From Catenovulum agarivorans YM01 (GTDB taxonomy: Bacteria; Pseudomonadota; Gammaproteobacteria; Enterobacterales; Alteromonadaceae): DNA of 64,000 nt. The stretch lies in the NCBI RefSeq assembly GCF_000281085.1, contig NZ_JH767535.1:82736-146735 (forward strand), read 5' to 3'. Every line of letters starts with the position of its first letter. Positions within the stretch are counted from its first letter, which is position 1. The notes under the pieces are model-generated. The model was given only the letters and a program-made list of their open reading frames with translations. It searched no databases and was not told where the DNA came from. Position numbers and translations under genes: made by a program. Shown in pieces: positions 33,074-40,929 of this stretch.

Positions 33074-34003
33074 ATGACAACAGCAAGCATGCAAATGGAA
33101 TCACAATGGCTAGCGCACGGCGGTTATTCCGACAAACTGTTTAAACAAATATTAGCCGTACTGTTTATCGGTTATTTTGTTGTGGCAGTGGTTGTACCCA
33201 ATATCGATGTGCCTGAGTTAACCCGCGAGCAGCAAACTCGTTTGCCGCCACAATTAGCAAAAGTTGTATTGGATAAAAAAATACCACCAAAACCTGAACC
33301 AGCACCACAAGAAATCATCGAAGAAAAAACGCCAGAGCCAACGCCTGTCGAGAAAAAACAAGCTGCCAAAGCAGCGGCGAAAAAAGTCGCACAAAAGGCG
33401 GGTTTAGCAGCAATGAAAGACTCGTTATTTGCACTGCGGGATGCAGTAAAAGTAGAGCAACCGAAACAGCCGCTAAAACAAGGCAAACAAACGCAAACAG
33501 AGTTTAAGCGTGATATGTTAGATGCAACTGCTGGTAAAAAAGCTGCGAGCATGCAGCAAGCACAAGTGGCAAAAGTGGAAGCGGCTGAACAAGCCGATGC
33601 TGTGCCAAATCAACAAATGCGTTTAGCTGAAAACGAGCAGTTACAAGATTTAGGTTTATACGGCAATGATGAAGCAAGCGTAGCTGACGAAACCACTGAA
33701 GGAGGTGAGTTAGCCAGCCGCTCCGAACAGGAAATTCGTCAAACCTTAGAAGCACACAAAGCAAGTTTATATCAGATATACAACAAAGCTTTACGCAAAA
33801 ATCCGCTGCTGGCGGGCAAGGTGGTGTTTGAAATGCTGGTTACGTCCACAGGGGAAATTAGCCAAGTTTCTATCGTGAGTAGTGAATTAAACGATGCTAA
33901 ATTAGAAAGACGTTTAATTGTTAAACTTCGTGGTATTCAGTTTGTTGGCAAAGAGGTCGCAGACACTGCAACTCAGTGGACGATTGAATTTTTACCGAGC
34001 TAG
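33074..34003 (+). CDS. TonB-like AgmX/PglI C-terminal domain protein
   Basis: The start at ATG 33074 follows AAGGGG at 33061-33066. The 309-residue protein has one N-terminal membrane helix (ILAVLFIGYFVVAVVVP) and a Pro/Glu/Lys-rich periplasm-spanning segment (PPKPEPAPQEIIEEK...PEPTP). The C-terminal domain at about residues 215-309 (LEAHKASLYQIYNKALRKNP, GKVVFEMLVTSTGEISQVSIV) matches the AgmX/PglI C-terminal family, which is TonB-like. It would transmit energy from ExbB-ExbD-ExbD to outer membrane or lipoprotein partners. No TonB-dependent receptor is in the window, so the partner may be one of the barrels or TPR lipoproteins in the same string. Confidence 0.82.
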   Translation: MTTASMQMESQWLAHGGYSDKLFKQILAVLFIGYFVVAVVVPNIDVPELTREQQTRLPPQLAKVVLDKKIPPKPEPAPQEIIEEKTPEPTPVEKKQAAKAAAKKVAQKAGLAAMKDSLFALRDAVKVEQPKQPLKQGKQTQTEFKRDMLDATAGKKAASMQQAQVAKVEAAEQADAVPNQQMRLAENEQLQDLGLYGNDEASVADETTEGGELASRSEQEIRQTLEAHKASLYQIYNKALRKNPLLAGKVVFEMLVTSTGEISQVSIVSSELNDAKLERRLIVKLRGIQFVGKEVADTATQWTIEFLPS

Positions 34004-34018
34004 AGCTTAGGAAGTGAT

Positions 34019-34819
34019 ATGACAGATTACCAAGCATCAGAAAATTTAACTCAATACGTAGTGAATGCTTTTTCATTTGGGCCTTTTACCGGTAACCCGG
34101 CAGCGATTGTGCCACTTGAAGCTTGGCTTGATGACAAACTAATGCAACAAATTGCAGAGCAGAATAATCTATCTGAAACTTGCTTTTTCGTAGAGGAAGC
34201 TGGGCAATTTCATATCCGTTGGTTTACACCTGAAACTGAAGTTAATCTATGTGGCCATGCAACACTTGCGGCAGCTTTTGTCTTGTATGAGCAGTTAGCT
34301 TATCAGCCACCTGTGATTAACTTCAGCTCTAAATCTGGTTTGTTGCAAGTTGAAAAAAATCAGCATGGTTATGGGCTTAATTTTCCTAATCAAAAACCTA
34401 AACCTGTGCCAATGCAAGATGATTGGTTAAGCTGTTTTAATATAAAGCCAATAGCCAGTTATAAGGGCGAATATTTAGTTTTAGAGTTTGCAAGTCAGCA
34501 AGAGTTAATTGAACTTGAACCGTACATTTTAGAGTTAAAGCAGATATCAGAGCGTTTTGTTGTAGCAACAGCCAAAGGTGATGATTGTGATTTTGTCTGT
34601 CGATTTTTCGCGCCACAGTGTGGTATTAATGAAGATCCGGTTACGGGGTCTGCATATACGCATTTAATTCCATTATGGGCAGAGCGATTAAACAAAACCC
34701 AGATGCATGCAAAACAGCTATCCAAACGTGGTGGTCAATTATTCACAGAGCTAAAAGGCAACCGCGTTATTATCAGCGGCCAAGCCTCTTTGTTTAGCAA
34801 AGGTTCAATAGCTTGCTGA
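34019..34819 (+). CDS. PhzF-family isomerase
   Basis: The 266-residue protein follows the PhzF (phenazine biosynthesis-like) family: NAFSFGPFTGNPAAIVPL with the catalytic-region Glu in NLSETCFF, WFTPETEVNLCGHATLAAAFVL, and the second-half motif NEDPVTGSAYTHLIPLWAE. Members are cytoplasmic two-lobed isomerases of mostly unknown substrate; nothing here points to phenazine synthesis. It begins 15 bases after the TonB-like gene, and an AGGAAGTG ribosome site precedes it, so it is probably the last gene of the string although functionally unrelated. Confidence 0.85.
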   Translation: MTDYQASENLTQYVVNAFSFGPFTGNPAAIVPLEAWLDDKLMQQIAEQNNLSETCFFVEEAGQFHIRWFTPETEVNLCGHATLAAAFVLYEQLAYQPPVINFSSKSGLLQVEKNQHGYGLNFPNQKPKPVPMQDDWLSCFNIKPIASYKGEYLVLEFASQQELIELEPYILELKQISERFVVATAKGDDCDFVCRFFAPQCGINEDPVTGSAYTHLIPLWAERLNKTQMHAKQLSKRGGQLFTELKGNRVIISGQASLFSKGSIAC

Positions 34820-34836
34820 TTTTATCTTAGTTACTT

Positions 34837-35724
34837 TTAATGCTTTTCCACGTGGTATTGGTTTTCGATACCACATTGGAAAAGATACTCTCCGATATCT
34901 ATTAAGTGAAATACCTCAAGCTCTAAAATATCTAATACCTGCTCACTATATATTTTCCATTCAAAATCAGCGTCCGTATTCCCTAACCATTTATGTAGTT
35001 GCAGAACATGCTCGGCTAGTTTTAGCACTGACAAGATTTGTTTTTCATGAAAACCGCCGGTATTGAAGAGTGTTTGGCAGCTATGATGGTAGGCTAAAAC
35101 ATTGCAGACATCATGACTCAGTCCCCATGAATCGGCGATCATAAAACTCAAGAGTTCGTGAGAGGTTTTGAGATGGCTTTCTTCTAACGCTGAGATATCT
35201 ATTTGTTCTTGCGTATAAGCTTGTTCAATAATAGACGGGTAGTTTTTATGTTTACAGTAAATTAATGCCATACCCGCATTATTAAACATACCAACTGAAT
35301 ATGCTTCGTCTGCAAAGTCTAAATGTAGGTGCTGGCATATTGCCATACAAGCTGCTGCAAGTTTTGCTGACGAATCCCAAATAGCATTGATAAATGCATC
35401 AGGTTTGTTATCACTGATGTTATACCTAAGCAAAATGCTCCGAACGAGCTGCACTATGCGCTTTGCTCCCAAAATCAAGCAAGCTTGTTGTACATTGTCT
35501 ATTTGTCTGGTTAGAGCATATATGGGTGAGTTAACCACTTTAAGCACAAAACCCGATATTGCTATATCGACACTAATTAGCCGCGAAATTCGTTTAACGT
35601 CAGGTTCACTGCTATCAAGTTCATTTTGCAGAGCGAGCAATAACTCTGGGCGGGGAGGGATGTTAAAACCTTCTAATGCTAGTGATACTTTGGTTTTATC
35701 TATTGGAGGCGCCAAAACGAACAT
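34837..35724 (-). CDS. HDOD-domain signalling protein
   Basis: The 295-residue protein is an HDOD domain from about residue 15 (FNIPPRPELLLALQNELDSSEPDVKRISRLISVDIAISGFVLKVVNSP, LILGAKRIVQLVRSILL). Most HD-domain metal residues are replaced, as usual for HDOD. The family acts in regulation of c-di-GMP signalling, motility or chemotaxis without known catalysis. The gene is single, convergent with phzF (17 bases apart, no obvious terminator between). Confidence 0.82.
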   Translation of the reverse strand: MFVLAPPIDKTKVSLALEGFNIPPRPELLLALQNELDSSEPDVKRISRLISVDIAISGFVLKVVNSPIYALTRQIDNVQQACLILGAKRIVQLVRSILLRYNISDNKPDAFINAIWDSSAKLAAACMAICQHLHLDFADEAYSVGMFNNAGMALIYCKHKNYPSIIEQAYTQEQIDISALEESHLKTSHELLSFMIADSWGLSHDVCNVLAYHHSCQTLFNTGGFHEKQILSVLKLAEHVLQLHKWLGNTDADFEWKIYSEQVLDILELEVFHLIDIGEYLFQCGIENQYHVEKH

Positions 35725-35774
35725 CCTTATTCAAGTGGACTAAGTTGTTAATTTAATTCCTTTAAGCCTAGATC

Positions 35775-35812
35775 AAAAAAGGCGTTATCGAAAATAAATA
35801 ACGCCTTTTTTT
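35775..35812 (-). terminator. Bidirectional terminator
   Basis: Stem GGCGTTAT/ATAACGCC with a nine-base loop, flanked by six A and seven T. It lies downstream of the minus-strand choice-of-anchor gene and upstream of the HDOD gene, so it should stop transcripts of the former. Confidence 0.88.
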
Positions 35813-35915
35813 AAACATTTTTCACCAGATTTGAAATTGGTTACTAATTAAAGGTAGCGCAATAATTTAGAGCAGAAGTTCAATTTCTGATCAATATGCG
35901 ACAACGAAATAAGCC

Positions 35916-36012
35916 CAGAATAACTAACGCAAAACCGCTGTGAATACCTCCATGTACGCTTCGCTTTTTCATCCCTGAAAAAGAAATTTTGCTTTTAGTT
36001 ATTGCTATTCTT
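35916..36012 (+). repeat. Palindromic repeat, copy I
   Basis: The core runs AACGCAAAACCGCTGTGAATACC, then TCCATGTACGCTTCG, hairpin CTTTTTCATCCCTGAAAAAG, and TTTTGCTTTTAGTTATTG. The arms AGAATAACTAA and TTAGTTATTGCTATTCTT pair. It lies 10 bases past the stop of the choice-of-anchor gene, before the terminator of that transcript. Confidence 0.82.
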
Positions 36013-36021
36013 CTTTCTCTG

Positions 36022-37797
36022 CTATTTATCTACAGAAACTTCCCACACGCTAACGCTGCCAGAAATTTCATTACCAACAATTAATAGCGGCTTACCAGTT
36101 GGGCTGTTTGCTGCATCAACAAACTTCATACCTTCAGGAGCCAAATCACCAGTAATGTCTGCGCCTTCAACTAATCCACGGTTGATAACGTAAGTTGAAT
36201 ATTTAGCATTGTAAGGGTCGGTAATATCGTAAACAAAAATGCCACCCATACGCTCTAAACCGATAAATGCATAAGTTCTGCTGCCAATTTTACCAATTGC
36301 TAATGCTTCTGGCTCTGGGCCTTTTGCATCAGAGCGGGTATCACCTTCATTTTCGTCTTCGTTGTTGTTAAACGCAGCACCGTGCATTAACGAGGTGTAC
36401 ATTTCGAAATCATCACCTGAATCGAATACTAAATTACCCATTTCATCAAAAATTGAGAATGAACGTGCACCGTATGCGTATAGTTTTTCGTATTTATTGT
36501 TTGCCGCGTTATAACCTAAAGCAGTTGTAACCAATAAACGGCCAAAACCATCATTCCCGCCATTAGCATTAAAAGTTGCTTGTAAATTATCACTTAGTGG
36601 TGCGATATCATCTAAGTCTTTTATGCGAGACTCTTCAAGGTAAGAGAAACAAATTTCTTCATCATCAAAAACATACAAACCATTTGGATGTTTTGTCTCA
36701 CAGGCTTGTTTGTTTTCATCTTTTACGCTGCCGCCAGACAATGCATCGTCAATATATTCACGTGCATCACCTTCATTTGCGGTTACTACGTAACTTTTAC
36801 CATCAACAGTGTAAGCTGCGATTGTGTCTGGTTGGTACATGCCATATAGGTTTTCGTAGTTGTTCAGCTCAATGCCAGAATCTTTGTCTGAAACGTCAAT
36901 TTTGTACATGTTCCAGTTTTTAAAACCTAAACCATAAATGGTTTTGATTTCAGTTTTAGCTAAGTCGATAACAGCAATAGCGTTATTTTCTTGCATTGCA
37001 ACAAAGGCAATTTTGTCGTCGCTGCTTACCGCAACATACTCAGGCTCTAAGTCTTGGCTAACTGATGCGTTATTTGGGTTAGCGAATTTAACACCTTGGC
37101 TCATTAACATATCTTTTTGGTTTGCGTAATCAGCGAAACCTAAATCAAGTGCTGTGTCAGCAATAACGCCGTTAGCTATCATGATAATTGATACCGAGCC
37201 TTCAGGGTCTACGGAATAATCGCCAGAAGGTTCACCTTCGTTTGCAACTAATACTTGCGTACCAGCATTATTGAAAGTCACCATATCTGGTAAATAACCA
37301 ACTTCAACTGCTTTAATGAAAGCAGGCGTTGCACCTGAGATATCATAAAACGCAATTTTGCCTTTAGTGCCAGCCGCGCCAGCCATAGCAACTGCTAATA
37401 ACTCTTCACCATCGTGAATCGCGATACTGTTTGCATCACCCGCAACATCATCACTTACTTTTAAAGTGTACATGATGCTTAGGTTTTGATTGTTGATTAC
37501 ACCTTCGTCGTCAGCTGTTAAAGCGTCAGCGTCTGCACCGTTTAAGTCGATAACTTCAACAGTCGCGTCATCACCAGAGCTATTTACTGCGTATATGTAG
37601 CCAGTTGATTTTTGGAAAGCAACAATTTCAGCTGCACCTTCAGGTGATTGTGCGTTTAAAACCACACGGCCTAACATATCCATTTGAACATGTTTGTCGC
37701 CTTTAGGCATATCTGAATCAGTGTCAGTGTTAATTTCTAAGCTACAGGCCGTTAACCCTGTAAGCATTGCAGCGCAAATAAGAGATTTTTTAAACAT
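36022..37797 (-). CDS. Choice-of-anchor I family lipoprotein, predicted Pho-regulated
   Basis: The 591-residue precursor has a lipobox LTAC (Cys18) and a seven-bladed-propeller-like body typical of choice-of-anchor I proteins: YLPDMVTFNNAGTQVLVANEGEPSGDY, GYVVTANEGDAREY-like repeats, GPEPEALAIGKIGSRTYAFIGLERMGGI and LLIVGNEISGSVSVWEV at the end. In this family the usual C-terminal anchor is replaced here by the N-terminal lipid. Some relatives carry alkaline-phosphatase or esterase annotations, none proven for this form. A Pho-type promoter just upstream argues for a role in acquiring organic phosphate at the cell surface. Confidence 0.78.
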   Translation of the reverse strand: MFKKSLICAAMLTGLTACSLEINTDTDSDMPKGDKHVQMDMLGRVVLNAQSPEGAAEIVAFQKSTGYIYAVNSSGDDATVEVIDLNGADADALTADDEGVINNQNLSIMYTLKVSDDVAGDANSIAIHDGEELLAVAMAGAAGTKGKIAFYDISGATPAFIKAVEVGYLPDMVTFNNAGTQVLVANEGEPSGDYSVDPEGSVSIIMIANGVIADTALDLGFADYANQKDMLMSQGVKFANPNNASVSQDLEPEYVAVSSDDKIAFVAMQENNAIAVIDLAKTEIKTIYGLGFKNWNMYKIDVSDKDSGIELNNYENLYGMYQPDTIAAYTVDGKSYVVTANEGDAREYIDDALSGGSVKDENKQACETKHPNGLYVFDDEEICFSYLEESRIKDLDDIAPLSDNLQATFNANGGNDGFGRLLVTTALGYNAANNKYEKLYAYGARSFSIFDEMGNLVFDSGDDFEMYTSLMHGAAFNNNEDENEGDTRSDAKGPEPEALAIGKIGSRTYAFIGLERMGGIFVYDITDPYNAKYSTYVINRGLVEGADITGDLAPEGMKFVDAANSPTGKPLLIVGNEISGSVSVWEVSVDK

Positions 37798-37837
37798 TCT
37801 AGTTGTACCATTGTCAGTCTATTTGTGATTGCGCAAC

Positions 37838-37882
37838 ACAATAAATGACCGGAGTGACAACTAGATTACGTCAATGTGACAG
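37838..37882 (-). promoter_or_regulatory. PhoB-dependent promoter of the choice-of-anchor I gene
   Basis: On the minus strand: CTGTCAC-ATTG-ACGTAAT-CTAG-TTGTCAC (37882-37854), three PhoB 7-mers in exact 11-base register. Ten bases later comes a -10 element TATTGT (37843-37838). Box-to-minus-10 spacing of about 10 bases is the classical Pho promoter layout. The start codon is about 40 bases downstream. Confidence 0.82.
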
Positions 37883-37931
37883 CTATATTAAGGCTATCTG
37901 ACTACTTGTTTGTGGAAAGGAGCGTGGCGCT

Positions 37932-38645
37932 TTAAATGCGCCACTTAAGTTTGTTTTCAAGATGACTTTGCACTTGCTGCATATCTTCTTGTTTCGGTGC
38001 TATATAAATAACATCTACACCTTGTAGCCTAGAGGCTTTGCCTTGCATTTTTTCATCTGCTATATGTTGCCAATCTAACTCAACATCAGTTTTAGGCATA
38101 ACAAATATATTTACCTGGCCTTGTTTGCCATCAATGACTAAATGTAGTGCACGAATAGCCTGCATTTGGCAATAATTGGCCGAATAAATATGGCCGATAG
38201 AATCGGTTAATTCAGCGCCATAACCTGCTAATTTGGCATTTACTTCAGTAAGTGGTACATCTAAATCTAACGATGCATGATACATAGCGTCGTCGTAAAC
38301 ATGTTGCATGGCTAACTGATTAATATTGGTAAATTCAGGATCTTGGCTCATTTGACTAAAACCAATACCGATAGCAAATGCAACAGAGGCTGCAGTTGCC
38401 ATATACCAAGTCATTTTACGTTTTTGTTCACTTTTGTGTTGATCAAGTGACTGACGTAAGATAATTCGGCTGGCCAAGTCGTCAGGCACATCTACTTTCA
38501 TTGCTCGCTCAAGTTTGCTTTCTAGATTTTGCATTTCATCTACAAAACGCTTTTTACTTGCATCAGCTTGCGCTGCTTGTTTAATTTCATCATCCAAATG
38601 TTTTGGATCAGCAAATACCTTGCGTCTGAATTCTAAATCATCCAT
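37932..38645 (-). CDS. DUF3379 protein, putative anti-sigma factor
   Basis: The 237-residue protein has a soluble N-terminal half (DLEFRRKVFADPKHLDDEIKQAAQ) and one membrane helix at about residues 87-103 (MATAASVAFAIGIGF). The periplasmic domain ends with HLVIDGKQGQVNIFVMPK and HLENKLKWRI. This is the DUF3379 family, regularly encoded directly after an ECF sigma factor, and the layout is that of a membrane anti-sigma factor. The gene overlaps the sigma gene by eight bases. Binding to the sigma factor is inferred from this coupling. Confidence 0.75.
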   Translation of the reverse strand: MDDLEFRRKVFADPKHLDDEIKQAAQADASKKRFVDEMQNLESKLERAMKVDVPDDLASRIILRQSLDQHKSEQKRKMTWYMATAASVAFAIGIGFSQMSQDPEFTNINQLAMQHVYDDAMYHASLDLDVPLTEVNAKLAGYGAELTDSIGHIYSANYCQMQAIRALHLVIDGKQGQVNIFVMPKTDVELDWQHIADEKMQGKASRLQGVDVIYIAPKQEDMQQVQSHLENKLKWRI

Positions 38646-39201
38646 TCGCGGACCTCTCTAACGTTGGGTTGTTATCCAACGCTTCTTTCAACATATTTCT
38701 CGCTCGGAACAGCCGTGTCATTACAGTGTTTTTGTTTAAATCCAACAAACCTGCAATTTCATCGCCACTAAAACCAGCAACAACCTGCAACACAAGCGGT
38801 TCTCTATATTCCAGTGGTAATTTATTAATTTGCCGATTCAACCAATATTGTTCTGTGTCGTCTTCAATATCGGTCGATTTATCTAAGATGTTTGGTTCGT
38901 CGTATTCGCTCATATCAAATTGTTTGCGCTCGAATCGACGGGCATTTTCGCGGCGTAAAATGGTAATTAACCACGACTTAGCCGCTTTTGCATCCACCAA
39001 ACTATCTAAGCTTTTCCACGCGCGCAAAAAGGTTTCTTGCACCACGTCTTCGGCTATATGCTGGTCTTGGATCAGCCAATACGCATAGCGGTACAAATCT
39101 TTATGATATGCACTGACCAAAGCTTCGTATTGGCGCTGTTTTTCTCTCATGTCAGATAAGACCGACACTTTGTCCGATTTATTTCGAGAAAATAATTTCA
39201 T
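38638..39201 (-). CDS. ECF RNA polymerase sigma factor
   Basis: The 187-residue protein has sigma region 2 (YHKDLYRYAYWLIQDQHIAEDVVQETFLRAWKSLD, residues 33-67) and region 4 (LPLEYREPLVLQVVAGFSGDEIAGLLDLNKNTVMTRLFRARNML, about 130-172), with no region 3 or 1.1, as in group IV sigma factors. It would direct RNA polymerase to stress genes when released from the adjacent DUF3379 protein. The gene starts 10 bases after the stop of batD, facing the same way as the Bat operon, so it may be cotranscribed with it. Confidence 0.9.
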   Translation of the reverse strand: MKLFSRNKSDKVSVLSDMREKQRQYEALVSAYHKDLYRYAYWLIQDQHIAEDVVQETFLRAWKSLDSLVDAKAAKSWLITILRRENARRFERKQFDMSEYDEPNILDKSTDIEDDTEQYWLNRQINKLPLEYREPLVLQVVAGFSGDEIAGLLDLNKNTVMTRLFRARNMLKEALDNNPTLERSANG

Positions 39202-39210
39202 TTTTTTCCG

Positions 39211-40929
39211 CTAAGGATTTAATTTGTTCAACTGCGGTTGTTGCTTAACTAAATGTTGATTACGAACTTTAGTTAATGCGTTTTTCAGTTGGTCACTGCT
39301 CCAACTACTTGGTTGTTTACTATAGCGGCTTGCTTCCATTGCTGCCAACTGTTCAGCGACAGTTTTATCAGCTATTTGATTAAGTAATTTAGCTAAAACT
39401 AAATTATGTTCGGTTTGTAACAACAGGTTTAACCAAACTTGCAACTTGCTGCGAATGTCGCTGGCATCATTATTTTTGAGTGATTTTAGTAGTTGTTGCC
39501 AAGCTAATTTTTCATCACGGCCATTATTGTTTTCAATTGATGTTTTTGCTGGTGCTGATTTTTTGTTGGCAAACCATATCCAAAGGGTAATTAACCAACT
39601 AATAATAGTTAATCCAATTAGCCCTAAAACATAAATATTCGACCAAATAGATTGGTTGTCATTGATTGGGGTAGGCGTAGTAGTTGCGCTAGCATCTGTT
39701 TTGTCATCTTCAACAACATCAATACATTCAATTGCTTCAGTGTTGTGGCCAGCAACTGGTGTAACAACCTGTTGATTAGGATTCGCAACCACTTTAATTT
39801 TTTGTTCTGCGACTGTGGTGGTTTCCATTTTCTCACGCGTGGTATTCCACCAAGTCAGTTTAATTTCAGGCAGAATAAACTCACCGATTTTGCTAGGCAC
39901 TATCGCCGCGGTTTCAATACGCTGGGCAATCACTTGGTTGTTACGCGCACTGGTATGGGTTTGCGCTTGATCAGGATACACTTTAAAGCTGCTTGGGTAT
40001 TCCACTTTTATTTCGGGTAACTGCTCAGCGCTGACATTCAATGCCGATAAGGTAATGGTACGGGTGATTGGCTCACCAACTGGATATTCTTGTTGTGGTG
40101 GCGATATTTCATCATTCAGCATAACCAATTCAGAGGGTAACCAGTGGCCTGCATAATTATCTGGAATAGGTTTTACATCCAAAGTTAATGAAGGGCCTGT
40201 GCGGGTAATAGTTTTGGTTTGATTAAAGAAAAACTGGCTGCGTCTACCATCAACCACTTCACCCTGAAAGAGTGGGCCATCGATAACAAATTCGCCACTG
40301 CGCTGAGGTGTAATCAAATAAGTGCGTTCAATTACGCGATAACGGCGACCATTAACCAGAGTTTCGTTTTCTTTATCTTTGCCTTGTTGTTCAACCAAAG
40401 CGCCCGCAATTTCAGGTTGAGTTAATGAACCACTATTTAGGTTAACGCCAATAAATAACTTTGCTGTGTAACTAACTTGCTGCTGTAACCAGACAGAATC
40501 AGCTGAAAGCTCTGCTTCGATATAAATATCTTGATCTTGCGCTGCAGTTTGTTGTGCACTTTTGCCAACTACTTGCAGTTTTATTGGTGTTGAACTTGCA
40601 CCTTTATAACTAAATGCTGGAATGGTAAAAGTACCCGCAGCTTTAGGAATTAATCTCGTGGTAAAACGCGTTTCGCGGGTGGTATCAAAATTCACCATAC
40701 GGGTTTGTTGGCTAACCGATGTGCCTAAAACTCTAAAGTTATCTTCTAGCACTTTAAAATCGAATATTGAGCTATCGACTTTATCATCTACCGTAACTAT
40801 TAAATCGATAGATTCGTTAATAACCGCTGGGTTTTGACTAACGCTTGCAACCACTTCTAACGCATAAGCTTTTGCAAAAGTGATTAAACTTAAACTAATT
40901 AACAAGCATATTTTTTTAATTGTTACCAA
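39211..40929 (-). CDS. batD: BatD-family protein
   Basis: The 572-residue protein has a signal peptide and N-terminal beta domains typical of BatD (VVASVSQNPAVINESIDLIVTVDD, then PFSYKGASS-like segments and RTYLITPQRSGEFVIDGP). One C-terminal membrane helix lies near residue 435 (IYVLGLIGLTIISWLITLWIWF), followed by a cytoplasmic helical tail. Bat (Bacteroides aerotolerance-type) proteins form an envelope complex with MoxR-type AAA+ ATPases and are linked to oxygen and periplasmic stress. It overlaps batB/C by seven bases and is the last gene of the moxR-bat operon. Confidence 0.82.
   Translation of the reverse strand: MVTIKKICLLISLSLITFAKAYALEVVASVSQNPAVINESIDLIVTVDDKVDSSIFDFKVLEDNFRVLGTSVSQQTRMVNFDTTRETRFTTRLIPKAAGTFTIPAFSYKGASSTPIKLQVVGKSAQQTAAQDQDIYIEAELSADSVWLQQQVSYTAKLFIGVNLNSGSLTQPEIAGALVEQQGKDKENETLVNGRRYRVIERTYLITPQRSGEFVIDGPLFQGEVVDGRRSQFFFNQTKTITRTGPSLTLDVKPIPDNYAGHWLPSELVMLNDEISPPQQEYPVGEPITRTITLSALNVSAEQLPEIKVEYPSSFKVYPDQAQTHTSARNNQVIAQRIETAAIVPSKIGEFILPEIKLTWWNTTREKMETTTVAEQKIKVVANPNQQVVTPVAGHNTEAIECIDVVEDDKTDASATTTPTPINDNQSIWSNIYVLGLIGLTIISWLITLWIWFANKKSAPAKTSIENNNGRDEKLAWQQLLKSLKNNDASDIRSKLQVWLNLLLQTEHNLVLAKLLNQIADKTVAEQLAAMEASRYSKQPSSWSSDQLKNALTKVRNQHLVKQQPQLNKLNP

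Noticed and set aside
33172..33552. 126-codon frame opposite the TonB-like gene
   Set aside because: It mirrors the Pro/Glu/Lys-rich segment of the TonB-like protein and gives a low-complexity Ser/Gly/Cys product with no start signal.
34019..34819. Phenazine biosynthesis locus
   Set aside because: Only a PhzF-family isomerase is present. PhzF-like proteins are widespread without phenazine genes, and no phzA/B/D/E/G genes are seen.
36576..36923. Open frame opposite the choice-of-anchor I gene
   Set aside because: Composition (His/Leu/Cys-rich, no domain) and full overlap with a well-supported gene indicate a shadow frame.
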